A stretch of DNA of 64,000 bases from Paragemmobacter amnigenus (GCF_009908265.2 NZ_JAAATX020000009.1:124001-188000), one strand, 5' to 3'; counted from the first letter of the stretch, positions 24,396-33,002 are shown. The notes: generated by a model not told the origin, from the letters alone. A program made the numbers and translations.

Positions 24396-25756
24396 CAGTT
24401 CCTCCGTGCCCACTGTCTTACGAGCGAGCGGTCGCCGAGCGAGTCCACATACGAATTCCATTCGTCTGCATGCTTCCCCAGCATTCTTGCAAGCCTGGTT
24501 TCCACTTCCCCGGGCGGCAGCCCGACCGCGCCCGACAGGATTCTCGCCTGACGCCGCAGGTGGGGTGTATTCTCCGGGAGCGCCAATTCCGCAAGGTGTT
24601 CCATGTGCAGGACGGCAGCGATCAGGTACTCTCTGAAAGCTCTGTTCAGTTTGCCGAAACGAGGATTAACTGCATCGGCAAGCGTGGCTGCACCGAGATC
24701 AAATGCAATATAGGTGTCTGGCGGTTCGGCCTGACCGGCGGCATGTACGCTCATGCGCCGAAGTAGGCATGCGGCACATGCCCCGCATTGCCGGAACTTT
24801 CCGTCAATGGAGCTCCATTGCGAGCCTTTCCAGCACGAGATCGTATTTTTCCAGTCAACTGACGCCGGTCCGAGTGAGATATAGCTCGCTAGAGTTTCTG
24901 CCTTCGTGTTCCACAGACGGGGGAACACGTATTCGATCCTTCTCCCTAGAAGGGCTTCCAGAAAGTCTGACATCCGCAGAAGGAAGGCGGGATGGTTCCG
25001 GTAGTCAGGATAGATTTGACCAACCGAAGCAAGCACGGGACCCAGAGCACCCTGACCGCTTTCCGGAACGATGCATTCACCAGCGCCGCAAATGTACGCC
25101 GCAAGGCCGCTGACCAGCGAGAACTTGAAGCCCCGGTTGCGTGCACTCGTCTCGGCACTGTGGATTCGTCGAGAAAAACGGTAGGGCAACGCGGTAAAGG
25201 GCTGTCCGCGCTGAGGGCGCCCTTTCTTCTTTGAGCCCAGCCTCACGAGGACAAGGCTGCTTTTGTAGGTTGCCCTAACTAGCCCGTTTACCGCCCGCGA
25301 ATCCATGCCGTCGCTGTAAGCCAGCGTCGCCCGCACTCCGGGGTGAAGATCAAGTTGCTGTTGGCGGGGCAGCGTCTCGCGGGTGCGACGTTGCCGAAAT
25401 GAAATGTGCCAGTCGTCTCCGGTCAGGAAATTGAGCGCGCTTACCAGCGTGGACCGAACGTCCGGTTTCTCCCAGCGGGCGAGATCATGCACTGGTATCG
25501 AAACCGCAAGATTGCGCGCCCAGGATTCCGATGAACGCTTCCGGAACCTGTCCGCAAACTCGATGCCGCCAGCCAGTACCATGGCGTCGAACACGAGCGG
25601 ATCAAAGTCGGCAACCGCATAAGAGTTCAAAGCATCAATCGAGAACTTAAGCTCGTGGTCAAGTCTCAGGGGAACAGAGTCGGGAATGGAAGCGGTTTCG
25701 CCGGTGGCGAGCACCTCGATACGGGTTTGACTGGGGGAAGCGTTCCGCGCCATCAC
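24395..25756 (-). CDS. QueC-like PP-loop ATPase (QatC/Cap9-type)
   Basis: 453 aa, twice the size of housekeeping QueC. A ~140-residue N-terminal extension precedes the PP-loop ATLAYSDGMDSRAV (SDGMDS 148-153, the SGGxDS variant). The QueC zinc site is complete: C308, then C324-x-x-C327-x-x-C330. QueC makes 7-cyano-7-deazaguanine; long QueC homologues in defence systems (QatC in Qat, Cap9 in type IV CBASS) act in protein or nucleotide modification. No other queuosine gene is nearby, so a conflict role is likelier than tRNA modification. It overlaps neighbours by 4 nt and 1 nt. Confidence 0.75.
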   Translation of the reverse strand: MMARNASPSQTRIEVLATGETASIPDSVPLRLDHELKFSIDALNSYAVADFDPLVFDAMVLAGGIEFADRFRKRSSESWARNLAVSIPVHDLARWEKPDVRSTLVSALNFLTGDDWHISFRQRRTRETLPRQQQLDLHPGVRATLAYSDGMDSRAVNGLVRATYKSSLVLVRLGSKKKGRPQRGQPFTALPYRFSRRIHSAETSARNRGFKFSLVSGLAAYICGAGECIVPESGQGALGPVLASVGQIYPDYRNHPAFLLRMSDFLEALLGRRIEYVFPRLWNTKAETLASYISLGPASVDWKNTISCWKGSQWSSIDGKFRQCGACAACLLRRMSVHAAGQAEPPDTYIAFDLGAATLADAVNPRFGKLNRAFREYLIAAVLHMEHLAELALPENTPHLRRQARILSGAVGLPPGEVETRLARMLGKHADEWNSYVDSLGDRSLVRQWARRN

Positions 25757-26316
25757 AAGGAAACCCCGTCATCAAGACCGTCCTGCTTGCGAATTCGGGC
25801 GTTTGACGGACTGCGGCTTGCGGTGTTGCAGATTTCACAGGCTATGGTTGCGGTATCGACTGCCTTTCGGGAACCGGAGAGGCGCTGGCGCATCGAAATT
25901 GCCGAACGGTCACCCTGCTTGCGCAGGTAGTGCTCCTCGATCTGCCTGGACGCGGCCCTGAGCTTAATGTCCACAGCTGCCTCGCAAGCTGCACTCATTG
26001 CCTCTGCGCCACTGCCACCATGCCGGATTTCATCGATGCTGCAATCTATCAGGGCGTTCCAGCTCGCATCGCCTGGACGGGCAATACGCAGGGCGTCAAG
26101 ATCGCCTTCAACTGCATCATGGAACAGGCCAGCCTCATCACCGGCTCGCATGGCGTCCCGCAGCTTTTCGATTGGCAAACCGCCGAACTCCTTGCGAATG
26201 GCCACAAGCATGGCTTCGGAGACTTCTGCATCCGAGAAAGCGCGGTTTGCGGCGCGTTCGGCAAGGTCCTGCCATCGACGTGGCAGTGGCAAGCTTTTGT
26301 GGGGTCCGTCGCTCAT
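25753..26316 (-). CDS. Unknown 187-aa protein, first gene of QueC-like operon
   Basis: 187 aa, mostly helical. Segments: SLPLPRRWQDLAERAANRAF, EAMLVAIRKEFGGLPIEKLRDAMRAGDEAG, DEIRHGGSGAEAMSAACEAAV and a C-terminal CEICN. I do not recognise a family. GGAGGA precedes the ATG, and the N-terminus reads MSDGPHK. In Qat and type IV CBASS the QueC homologue acts on a co-encoded protein; this product could be the equivalent substrate here, which is speculation. The stop codon overlaps the next start (ATGA). Confidence 0.65.
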   Translation of the reverse strand: MSDGPHKSLPLPRRWQDLAERAANRAFSDAEVSEAMLVAIRKEFGGLPIEKLRDAMRAGDEAGLFHDAVEGDLDALRIARPGDASWNALIDCSIDEIRHGGSGAEAMSAACEAAVDIKLRAASRQIEEHYLRKQGDRSAISMRQRLSGSRKAVDTATIACEICNTASRSPSNARIRKQDGLDDGVSL

Positions 26317-26325
26317 GCTTCCTCC

Positions 26326-26389
26326 ATGTCAGGAGGATGGCACAAGATATCTGACATTGTCAACATAATCTCACTGAAGGCTGACATTG
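26326..26389 (-). promoter_or_regulatory. Promoter region with repeated CTGACAT operator elements
   Basis: CTGACATTG occurs twice in direct orientation (26351-26359, 26381-26389; 30 bp apart) and once inverted as ATGTCAG (26326-26332), all within 75 bp upstream of the operon start at 26316. A TTGACA matching a -35 box on the minus strand falls between the copies. Candidate binding sites for the operon's own HTH-ImmA protein. Confidence 0.45.
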
Positions 26390-26610
26390 ACGCTTTTGCG
26401 CTATTGCCAGCCAACCATGGACAGCGCACCAACGGCGTCGATGGAATCTCGCTGCGTTGCTTTCGAATGGCTGCCTTCAGGCATGCCGTTTAGCAGCTAA
26501 CCCTGTGCCAAACCGGCGGCAAAGGTCCAGTTAAGATCAGAGAAAGTACGAAGGCCACAGGATCGAGGGCTAACGGTGAGCCTGTCCGCACCAACATACT
26601 GCTGTGTCAG

Positions 26611-26982
26611 TCAGGGGTCGTATTTGATCGCCGCTAGAAAGTTGCGATCAAGTTCCGGCTCATCCCACTTCCCTACAACGGCCATCCATTTCTCCGTCTG
26701 TGCAAGAAAATCCGGATCATCGCAGCTGACGTGAAACGTGTAGAGCCGATTGACGATTTCGCGCATGAGCGCGCGCATCTGATCATCGTCGAAGCGTGAT
26801 ACCTCAGCCCAAGGGAACTTCCGGCCATCAGCATCAAGGACAAAGACATCAGAATAATCGCCCGTCCGAGTGACCGGAACCAGACCTGCATGCAGCGATT
26901 CCAACCCTGTATTGCGCACGCACATCATGGCCATAAGCTTGGCCAGACTGGCAGCAATGCGCTCTTTGTCCTCTTGCTTCAT
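26611..26982 (-). CDS. Hypothetical protein
   Basis: 123 aa. Helical start (EDKERIAASLAKLMAMMCV) and a beta-rich middle (VTRTGDYSDVFVLDADGRKFPWAEVSRFDDDQMRALM). No domain recognised, no signal peptide. Good codon use; the start has no strong Shine-Dalgarno. Isolated between the QueC-like operon and ssb. Confidence 0.6.
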   Translation of the reverse strand: MKQEDKERIAASLAKLMAMMCVRNTGLESLHAGLVPVTRTGDYSDVFVLDADGRKFPWAEVSRFDDDQMRALMREIVNRLYTFHVSCDDPDFLAQTEKWMAVVGKWDEPELDRNFLAAIKYDP

Positions 26983-27077
26983 ATGCGAAGGCTATCGCGC
27001 TGCCATGGTCAGGGCCAGAAAATTCAAAAAGGCCGTTTGGCGATTGGATCGGCGGCCGTTTTCCGTCCGAAGCTTTA

Positions 27078-27101
27078 GCCCGGCGGGTTTCCCCGCCGGG
27101 C
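27078..27101 (-). terminator. Terminator hairpin downstream of ssb
   Basis: GCCCGGCGGG-TTTC-CCCGCCGGGC is a perfect 10-bp stem with a 4-nt loop, 22 bp after the ssb stop codon. A second weaker stem followed by TTTTTG on the minus strand lies at about 27033-27055. Confidence 0.7.
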
Positions 27102-27122
27102 CCTGGGGAGACCCCGTTCTTT

Positions 27123-27527
27123 TCAGAACGGGATCTCATCGTCGCGGTCGACAAACTCGGGGTTTTCATTCTCGGTCGCCTTCGGGCGGCTGAGGAAGTC
27201 GACCTTCTCAGCGATAATCTCGCAGCCGTAGCGGTCGGTGCCGGTTGCGTCGGTCCACTTGGTGTAGTGGATACGGCCGTGGACGAGGACCTTCATGCCT
27301 TTTTCGCAGTGCTCGGCGACCGTCTTGCCGAGACCGTTGAAGCAGGTGATGCGGTGCCATTCGGTGTCCATGACCCGGTAGCCGTTCTCGTTGCGCATCA
27401 CGCGACCTTCCGAGAGGCGCGGCCGCGAGGTGGCGAGCGTGAAGTTGGTGATCTTGGTGCCGCTTTGGGTCGAGCGCACTTCGGGGTTCTGACCGATATT
27501 GCCGGCGAGGATGACGATGTTCTGCAT
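27123..27527 (-). CDS. ssb: Single-stranded DNA-binding protein
   Basis: 134 aa. OB-fold signature from the start (MQNIVILAGNIGQNPEVRST; FTLATSR; YRVMDTEWHRITCFNGLGKTVAEHCEKGMKVLVHGRI) and the acidic DDEIPF tail that recruits replication and repair partners. Shorter linker than chromosomal SSBs, typical of plasmid copies. ATG 27527 gives the canonical N-terminus; AGGAG lies 8 nt upstream. The 31 further upstream codons are rejected. Protects ssDNA during plasmid replication or transfer. Confidence 0.9.
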   Translation of the reverse strand: MQNIVILAGNIGQNPEVRSTQSGTKITNFTLATSRPRLSEGRVMRNENGYRVMDTEWHRITCFNGLGKTVAEHCEKGMKVLVHGRIHYTKWTDATGTDRYGCEIIAEKVDFLSRPKATENENPEFVDRDDEIPF

Positions 27528-27951
27528 GGTAAGCTCCTGTGTTTCCTGTCCCTGGGACCGTCCCTTCGACAAGACCCGAAAGAAGCCTGTCGGGAGAGGC
27601 GTGCACGGCTGGGCCATCAGACCAGACGGAAACCTCCAGAGGGCCGGGGTGGAGCGGGTAGCCCTGAAAGGGCAACACGGCCCGGACTGACGCGGGGTTG
27701 CGCGCCGGAGGCCGAACAGGCTTAGGGGATTGTCAGTCGAAGGGATGGCGCCTGGGATAGGAGCGACGTGGGGCTCTTGCAGAACTCGGCCTTCCTGGCC
27801 AAGGCAACGGGGTTGAAGCTCTTGCGAAAGAATTGACCATGCGGCTCAAGCTAACCTCATCCCCCTGCCCTATCGCGGTGACCTCCGTGTGAGTTGCGAT
27901 GTTGCGATCTGACGGCTATCCCGTATGCATCATTCAGGACACGAGGGCCCA

Positions 27952-28269
27952 ATGGCTGATTTCAATCTCGAGGCGATGTCGCTCAAGGAACTGCGGCAAA
28001 TGCAGAAGGACCTCGCCAAGGCGATTTCCACTTACGAGGACCGGCACAAGGCAGATGCCCGTGCCAAGTTGGAGGTCATCGCCAAAGAGATGGGCTACTC
28101 CCTTGCCGACCTGATCGGAGTCGAAGTGAAAACCACCCGTGCGCCAGCCGTGGCGAAATACCGACACCCGGAGAACGCCGCTCTCACCTGGTCGGGCCGT
28201 GGCCGGAAACCGCAGTGGTTCGTGGAAGCGCTGGCCGCTGGCAAGTCCGCCGACGATCTGGCGGTCTGA
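27952..28269 (+). CDS. H-NS family histone-like protein
   Basis: 105 aa. N-terminal oligomerisation helix (LEAMSLKELRQMQKDLAKAISTYEDR) and C-terminal DNA-binding motif KYRHPENAALTWSGRGRKPQWF, the conserved alphaproteobacterial H-NS/HvrA signature. Plasmid H-NS homologues silence AT-rich horizontally acquired genes and reduce plasmid cost. Start at ATG 27952 puts MADFNLE first, as in homologues; no strong ribosome binding site is visible. Confidence 0.9.
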   Translation: MADFNLEAMSLKELRQMQKDLAKAISTYEDRHKADARAKLEVIAKEMGYSLADLIGVEVKTTRAPAVAKYRHPENAALTWSGRGRKPQWFVEALAAGKSADDLAV

Positions 28270-28346
28270 CGGACTTGGGTGAACCGCCCGGGCGAAGCAT
28301 CGTCAAGTTAAGGAAACCGGTTTCTGCTGACATGACTGCCTGATCA

Positions 28347-28373
28347 TGTTAGAAGAACGTGTTTTTCTTAACA
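28347..28373 (+). promoter_or_regulatory. Inverted repeat before fic
   Basis: TGTTAGAAGAA (28347-28357) and TTTTCTTAACA (28363-28373) form an 11-bp imperfect inverted repeat ending 13 bp before the fic ATG. Candidate operator, perhaps for the Fic protein's own C-terminal winged helix. Confidence 0.45.
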
Positions 28374-28386
28374 CGACGCAGGGAAC

Positions 28387-29481
28387 ATGTTAAAGCCGAC
28401 CTATGCCATTCCCGCCCTGCCTCCAGAGGCCGAGATCGAAACCGTTCCGGTACTGAAGGCGCTCGCTCGAGCCAGCCGCGCGCTTGCAGACCTGAAGGGT
28501 CAGGCCAAGACCATTCCGAACCAAGGGATCCTGATCGACACGCTGGCTCTTCAGGAAGCCAAGGCTTCTTCGGAAGTCGAAAACATCGTCACGACCCAGG
28601 ACGAACTGTTTCAGGCGGACGTTTTTCCTGACGATCCGCAGTCCCCTGCGGCAAAAGAAGTGGCTCTTTATCGCGACGCCTTGCGTCTTGGATACGCACG
28701 CTTGGGCGAAACCGGCGGCCTCATCCCAAATTCGGCCCTGATCGACATGTTCCGCTTGCTGAAGGGCCGTAGCGACGGGTTTCGTGCGACCCCGGGAACG
28801 GCCCTGAAGAACGAGCAAACAGGGGAGATCGTCTTCGTTCCCCCCCAGGATATGCACGAAATTGTCCGCCACATGACGGCGCTCGAACGGTTCATCAACG
28901 ACGATGAACTCAGCGATCTCGATCCGCTCATCAAGATGGCTTTGATCCATCATCAGTTCGAAAGCATCCACCCGTTTCCGGATGGGAACGGACGGATCGG
29001 GCGCATCCTGAACGTACTTTATCTGACCAGAACGGGGTTGCTCGACATCCCAGTACTCTACCTGTCACGGTTTATCACCCGTAACAAAGCGGACTACTAC
29101 AGGCACCTTCAGGCGGTGCGCGACACGGGCGATTGGGAATCCTGGGTCATCTACATGCTGGAGGCCGTTGCAGAGACTTCTGCCACAACCGTCGAGATCG
29201 TCACCGGCATCCGACAGCAAATGGCGGACGTTAAGCATCGGCTACGGGATGACTTGCCGAAGATGTATAGCCAGGAACTTCTGAACAACCTGTTTCGCCA
29301 TCCCTACACCCGGATTGAATATCTGCAGAACGATCTGGATGTCAGTCGCCAAACGGCCGCGAAGTATCTCGACACGTTGGCCGAGCACGGCTTTGTCGAA
29401 AAGCACCGCTCTGGAAAGCACAACTACTTCATCAACGTCGCCCTGGTGAAACTCTTCCTCGACGTGTCGGGCGGACCGTAA
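28387..29481 (+). CDS. fic: Fic family AMP transferase, class II
   Basis: 364 aa. N-terminal inhibitory motif S61-x-x-x-E65-N66 (SSEVEN), Fic core with catalytic HPFPDGNGRIGR at 195-206, and a C-terminal winged helix (~305-345, YLQNDLDVSRQTAAKYLDTLAEHGFV). Fic enzymes transfer AMP from ATP to Tyr/Thr/Ser of target proteins; the intramolecular Glu keeps class II members auto-inhibited. All key residues are intact. The wHTH suggests autoregulation through the inverted repeat upstream. Targets are unknown; no separate antitoxin is needed. Confidence 0.9.
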   Translation: MLKPTYAIPALPPEAEIETVPVLKALARASRALADLKGQAKTIPNQGILIDTLALQEAKASSEVENIVTTQDELFQADVFPDDPQSPAAKEVALYRDALRLGYARLGETGGLIPNSALIDMFRLLKGRSDGFRATPGTALKNEQTGEIVFVPPQDMHEIVRHMTALERFINDDELSDLDPLIKMALIHHQFESIHPFPDGNGRIGRILNVLYLTRTGLLDIPVLYLSRFITRNKADYYRHLQAVRDTGDWESWVIYMLEAVAETSATTVEIVTGIRQQMADVKHRLRDDLPKMYSQELLNNLFRHPYTRIEYLQNDLDVSRQTAAKYLDTLAEHGFVEKHRSGKHNYFINVALVKLFLDVSGGP

Positions 29482-29580
29482 GCTCGACACCGGGCGTTCG
29501 GCTCCTTAGGCGGACGTGCCGACCTCCGTGTCGGCTCAGATTTCCGGGCCACCGAGACGTCCGAAAGCCGAACGGCCCAG

Positions 29581-29600
29581 ATCGGGGCTCCTGCCCCGAT
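29581..29600. terminator. Hairpin between convergent genes
   Basis: ATCGGGGC-TCCT-GCCCCGAT, perfect 8-bp stem with a 4-nt loop, between fic and the small minus-strand gene at 29629. A second palindrome, CCGTGGGCAT-T-ATGCCCACGG (29620-29640), overlaps the stop codon of that small gene. Confidence 0.55.
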
Positions 29601-29628
29601 ACCGAGCCCTCGGCAAAGACCGTGGGCA

Positions 29629-29793
29629 TTATGCCCACGGGTCGACCTCAGCGACCACCTGAACCTCGTCACCGTCGATTTCATCGGCGGGGACGGCACC
29701 AAAGGTTCCATCCCCTGCCTGAAAGACGACGATCGAAACCATGAGCGTGGCGGCAAGGCTGGCGGCGAAGGCGTGTGCATCTTTGCGGGACAT
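29629..29793 (-). CDS. Small exported or membrane-anchored peptide (54 aa)
   Basis: Starts ATG 29793 after a good AGGAG site (10 nt). N-terminal MSRKDAHAFAASLAATLMVS followed by IVVFQAG resembles a signal or anchor segment, and the remainder is acidic (ADEIDGDEVQVVAEVDPWA). Codon use fits a real gene. No family recognised. Confidence 0.5.
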   Translation of the reverse strand: MSRKDAHAFAASLAATLMVSIVVFQAGDGTFGAVPADEIDGDEVQVVAEVDPWA

Positions 29794-30184
29794 TTGTTTT
29801 GGCTCCTGCTGGGAGGCGAGGGACCATCCCCCGCGCTGACAGGAACCCGCAGGCCCAAAGACGGTCTGACATCACCGGGTGCGTTCGGGCTTGCCCCGAA
29901 TCCGGCCGGCGGCACGGGCTCGCCCCGTAGTCCGACCCCTTGCGGGTTGATCTCGAAGACCGGCTTTGGGCCAAGGAAGGGACTGGCAAGCGGGGGATAG
30001 TGCTCTGACGACAGGTGCCGAATTGTCCCGCTGATGCTCACCCTGCCAGCCTTGCAGACATGCTCTTAGTTGACCGAGGCCTTATTGGGGATGGAGCTTT
30101 TGGTGCCCCGCGCCGATGCGCGGGACAGGGTGGTGCTGGATGAGAGGCCCGCGTGCGGCGGGCCCCCTTGGTCACTGAGAAGGC
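29794..30184. other. 390-bp region without a gene
   Basis: G+C-rich sequence with several short inverted repeats; likely the 5' leader of the 54-aa gene plus the 3' end of the 30185 gene. Frames here have no codon bias or ribosome binding site. Confidence 0.45.
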
Positions 30185-30655
30185 TCAGGCGGCAATACCC
30201 GCCTCCCCTGCCCTATCGCCTTCGGCGCCGACGACCTGCAGCCGTGCGTTGCGATAGCCCTCCTTGGCAATCCAAAGCTCTGCCGCTGTGGCGGACGCCG
30301 CCAGATGCAAAAGCTCGGTGCTGCCCCCGAAATCCAGAAGCACGCGGATCTGCCCCACCTTGGGCTCCTCGACCACCTCAAAGCTGAGCCGGCTGTCGGC
30401 CGAATGGCTGCGCATGATGGTGACGAGGATCACCCCGTCCGAGGAGAAGTTCCCCTCATGCAGCGTGAAGGACGCCGGAGCCGTCCAGGTTGGATAAGGC
30501 CGCGGCGGTTCCTTCTTCACCAGACGGCCAACACCGTTGGACCTTTCCCAGGCCGCCAACTTTTTGGTGAAGCGCGCGGGCGGTTTGGGACTGCCATCAG
30601 TGTAGCGAATGAGCGCGCCCAAGGGCGCTGTGTCGATTATGGTGTTTGCGGACAT
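30185..30655 (-). CDS. Conserved plasmid protein of unknown function
   Basis: 156 aa. N-terminal APLGALIRYTDGSPKPPARFTKKLAAWER, then a beta-rich region (FTLHEGNFSSDGVILVTIMR; LSFEVVEEPKVGQIRVLLDF). No catalytic motif. The gene is a usual neighbour of the large ParB-like gene on rhodobacterial plasmids. A short palindrome GAATGC-GA-GCATTC lies just upstream. Confidence 0.6.
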   Translation of the reverse strand: MSANTIIDTAPLGALIRYTDGSPKPPARFTKKLAAWERSNGVGRLVKKEPPRPYPTWTAPASFTLHEGNFSSDGVILVTIMRSHSADSRLSFEVVEEPKVGQIRVLLDFGGSTELLHLAASATAAELWIAKEGYRNARLQVVGAEGDRAGEAGIAA

Positions 30656-30723
30656 GATTCCTCATCCTGAATGCGAGCATTCGCAATCATCATATTGATA
30701 TTGTTGTATTTTGCTGTGATTAA

Positions 30724-30741
30724 GGGCGGGTTTCCCCGCCC
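30724..30741 (-). terminator. Terminator-like hairpin after ParB-like gene
   Basis: GGGCGGG-TTTC-CCCGCCC: 7-bp stem, 4-nt loop, 13 bp beyond the stop codon at 30755. Confidence 0.6.
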
Positions 30742-30754
30742 TCGGGGGCTCAGA

Positions 30755-32947
30755 TCACTCCGCAGCCATCATTGCTGTGCTTTCCACGGGCAAATCGGCC
30801 ATCAGGAACGCGGGCAAGTCGGTTTCCTCGACGATGCCAGCTGCGCCCAAGACTTCTTCGCTCAAAGCCCCCTGCCCTTCTGCAGCGGCATCGCCGTCCA
30901 GAGCGGCAAGATCACTGCGCCGCAAAACCTCCGGCAACCAACCGCTGCCCTTGAGCAAGCGCTCGGCTTCCGTCGCCATCTCACCCTTCTTCAGATGATC
31001 GAGCAGCTGGGCGGTGCCTTCTCCCTTCGCCTCACGCACGGCTTCAAGGATACGCGCCTTGGGCACCCGGTTCAGGAAGTTGTCCGCAGTCGGCTCCCAA
31101 CCAGCAGCGACCATGTCGAGATCGACGGCTTCAGCCACGATCTCGGACTGCGCCATACGGCGGGTCAGCCCGCTTGCCGAGATGCCCGCGCCATAAGGGT
31201 TCACCTTCTCATGGAGCGCGTTGATCCCGAAGCTAATGCAGTGCGCGAGCAGAGCCAATCGGCTGGCCTGATCGAGGGCCGAGAGATAGTCCCAAAGCAC
31301 GGCATCGTCGCCAAGCGGCAGATCGGCCTCCCAGGCAGCATGACGATCGTCCACGGCCTTGGCCACCGGACTGTCCTTAAGATCGGGGGCCTGAGCCGAC
31401 ATGTAGACGGGGCGCACGGAGGCTTCCAAGCAACTGCCCGAAGCGCCGGAACTGCGGAAGGTGTCATTGACCAGCTTCATCAGCAAAAGCGTCAGGGCGA
31501 CGTCGGGCGAACGCCCAATCGCCTCGCGCAACGCAAGGGTGCGATGCGCGGTCAACTCCATGACCAGACGCTCCGGCAAAGGCTTCAATGCGCCATCATC
31601 TTCGTCGTCTGGAAGACCGGCACTGAACGGCTGGCCCCCGGAAGTGATGACGGTGGCCGCAGACGGACCAGCGGACAGCTGATGGGCCGAGACGTCAGCA
31701 TCAGCCCCCTGCCCTTCCGCACCCAGCTCGTCGCCGAAGTTGGCCACGGTCTCTTCCCGAGGCTCATCTTCCGGCCGCACATAGCCGCGATAAACAGCGA
31801 GCCCGCCGTCCCGGTCCAACGTCACGAACACGCCGGCGCGACCAATCTCGGCTGCATCAAAGATCAGCGGACGCTGCTCAAAGGCTTCCATCGCAGTTTC
31901 CAGCTCGCCGAGCCGAGTGTCGATCTCTTCGGTGTATTCGTCCTGACCAGAATATTCCTCTTCCAGTGCGCGATACTCCGTGAGCAGCTTGGCGTGCTCC
32001 GCGATTTCATCAGCACTCAGCGGTGAGGGATCGCCAATCAGACGCCGCAGACCGTGGCTGTAGCCATAGGGCAGGTCGGTTGAAACCTCGATCCACTTCC
32101 AACCCTCATTGGCGATTGCCTGCGCCTCGGCTTGCAGCTTGTCCGCGACCAAACGGTCAAGCAGGGCAGGGTCCTCCAACCAACCGCCTTCATCGCCCTG
32201 GAAGAGATCGCGCAGGATAACGCCGCCTGCCGCCTCATATACATCAACACCAACGAACACCGCGCGCCGATCCGAGGCCCGCACAGAGGTCTCAGTCAAC
32301 ATGCGCCGGATCGAGTAGGGCTCCTTGTTCCAAGAATTCTTCACCGCTTCCCAAACCTGCACCTGACGCACGTGATCGGGGTTCACCGTGAAGGCCATGA
32401 GCTGTTCCAGCGTCATGCCATCCTCGGCATAGACGTCCAGAAGGGCAGGGGCAACGGACGCAAGTTTCAACCGCTGCTTCACGATCTGCGGTGTGACAAA
32501 GAAGGCCGCCGCAATGGCTTCCTCACCCTGGCCCTTCTCCCGCAAGGCAACGAAGGCGCGGAACTGATCGAGTGGGTGAAGGGCGACGCGCTGCATGTTC
32601 TCAGCCAAGGAGTCGTCCTCGGCCAGAATATCTGATGTCACATCACGCAACACACAAGGCACAGGCGCTGTCTTTGCCAATCGCCTCTGCTTTACCAGCA
32701 ACGACAGCGCCTGAAAGCGGCGTCCACCGGCCGGGATCTCGAACTTGCCGGTCTCGACGCCATCTGCGCTCAACAAAGGCCGCACGCTAAGGCCTTGCAA
32801 CAACCCACGGCGGGCGATGTCCTCGGCCAACTCTTCAACCGACACACCGGCCTTGATGCGCCGGACATTGGACTGGCTTAGCACCAGCTTATCAAAGGGG
32901 ATGTCCCGCGAGGACGACAGGGTGATCTTCTGGGCAGCTTGGGCCAT
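30755..32947 (-). CDS. Large ParB/Spo0J-like domain protein
   Basis: 730 aa. N-terminal ParB/Srx-like domain (DIPFDKLVLSQSNVRRIKAG, FEIPAGGRRFQALSLL, DSLAENMQRVALHPLDQFRAF) and an HTH (EEAIAAAFFVTPQIVKQRLKLASV). A long C-terminal region of unknown function follows, with an acidic coiled-coil-like part (LTEYRALEEEYSGQDEYTEEIDTRLGELETAM). Distinct from RepB. The ParB fold uses CTP or acts as a nuclease-like domain; the role on these plasmids is unclear. ATG at 32947 lies behind a structured leader; an ORF start at 33019 would include that RNA. Confidence 0.8.
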   Translation of the reverse strand: MAQAAQKITLSSSRDIPFDKLVLSQSNVRRIKAGVSVEELAEDIARRGLLQGLSVRPLLSADGVETGKFEIPAGGRRFQALSLLVKQRRLAKTAPVPCVLRDVTSDILAEDDSLAENMQRVALHPLDQFRAFVALREKGQGEEAIAAAFFVTPQIVKQRLKLASVAPALLDVYAEDGMTLEQLMAFTVNPDHVRQVQVWEAVKNSWNKEPYSIRRMLTETSVRASDRRAVFVGVDVYEAAGGVILRDLFQGDEGGWLEDPALLDRLVADKLQAEAQAIANEGWKWIEVSTDLPYGYSHGLRRLIGDPSPLSADEIAEHAKLLTEYRALEEEYSGQDEYTEEIDTRLGELETAMEAFEQRPLIFDAAEIGRAGVFVTLDRDGGLAVYRGYVRPEDEPREETVANFGDELGAEGQGADADVSAHQLSAGPSAATVITSGGQPFSAGLPDDEDDGALKPLPERLVMELTAHRTLALREAIGRSPDVALTLLLMKLVNDTFRSSGASGSCLEASVRPVYMSAQAPDLKDSPVAKAVDDRHAAWEADLPLGDDAVLWDYLSALDQASRLALLAHCISFGINALHEKVNPYGAGISASGLTRRMAQSEIVAEAVDLDMVAAGWEPTADNFLNRVPKARILEAVREAKGEGTAQLLDHLKKGEMATEAERLLKGSGWLPEVLRRSDLAALDGDAAAEGQGALSEEVLGAAGIVEETDLPAFLMADLPVESTAMMAAE

Positions 32948-32961
32948 CAGGTCTTCTCCAC

Positions 32962-33002
32962 GACGGGCGCCGGGAGCCACTCTCCCGATCTCACTTCCCG
33001 TC
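32962..33002 (-). promoter_or_regulatory. Structured 5' leader RNA motif, copy 2
   Basis: Outer stem GACGGG (32962-32967) with CCCGTC (32997-33002); inner hairpin CGGGAG-CCACT-CTCCCG (32971-32987) identical to copy 1 at 22376-22392. The outer stem differs from copy 1 (CGCGAC/GTCGCG) yet pairs perfectly. It ends 15 nt before the start codon. Confidence 0.65.

Noticed and set aside
22625-26316. Calling the operon a Qat or type IV CBASS system
   Set aside because: Only the QueC-like component matches. There is no ATPase QatA, TatD nuclease QatD, CD-NTase, TGT-like or OGG-like gene.
30671-32026. 451-codon plus-strand ORF
   Set aside because: Antisense to the ParB-like gene with no recognisable domain.
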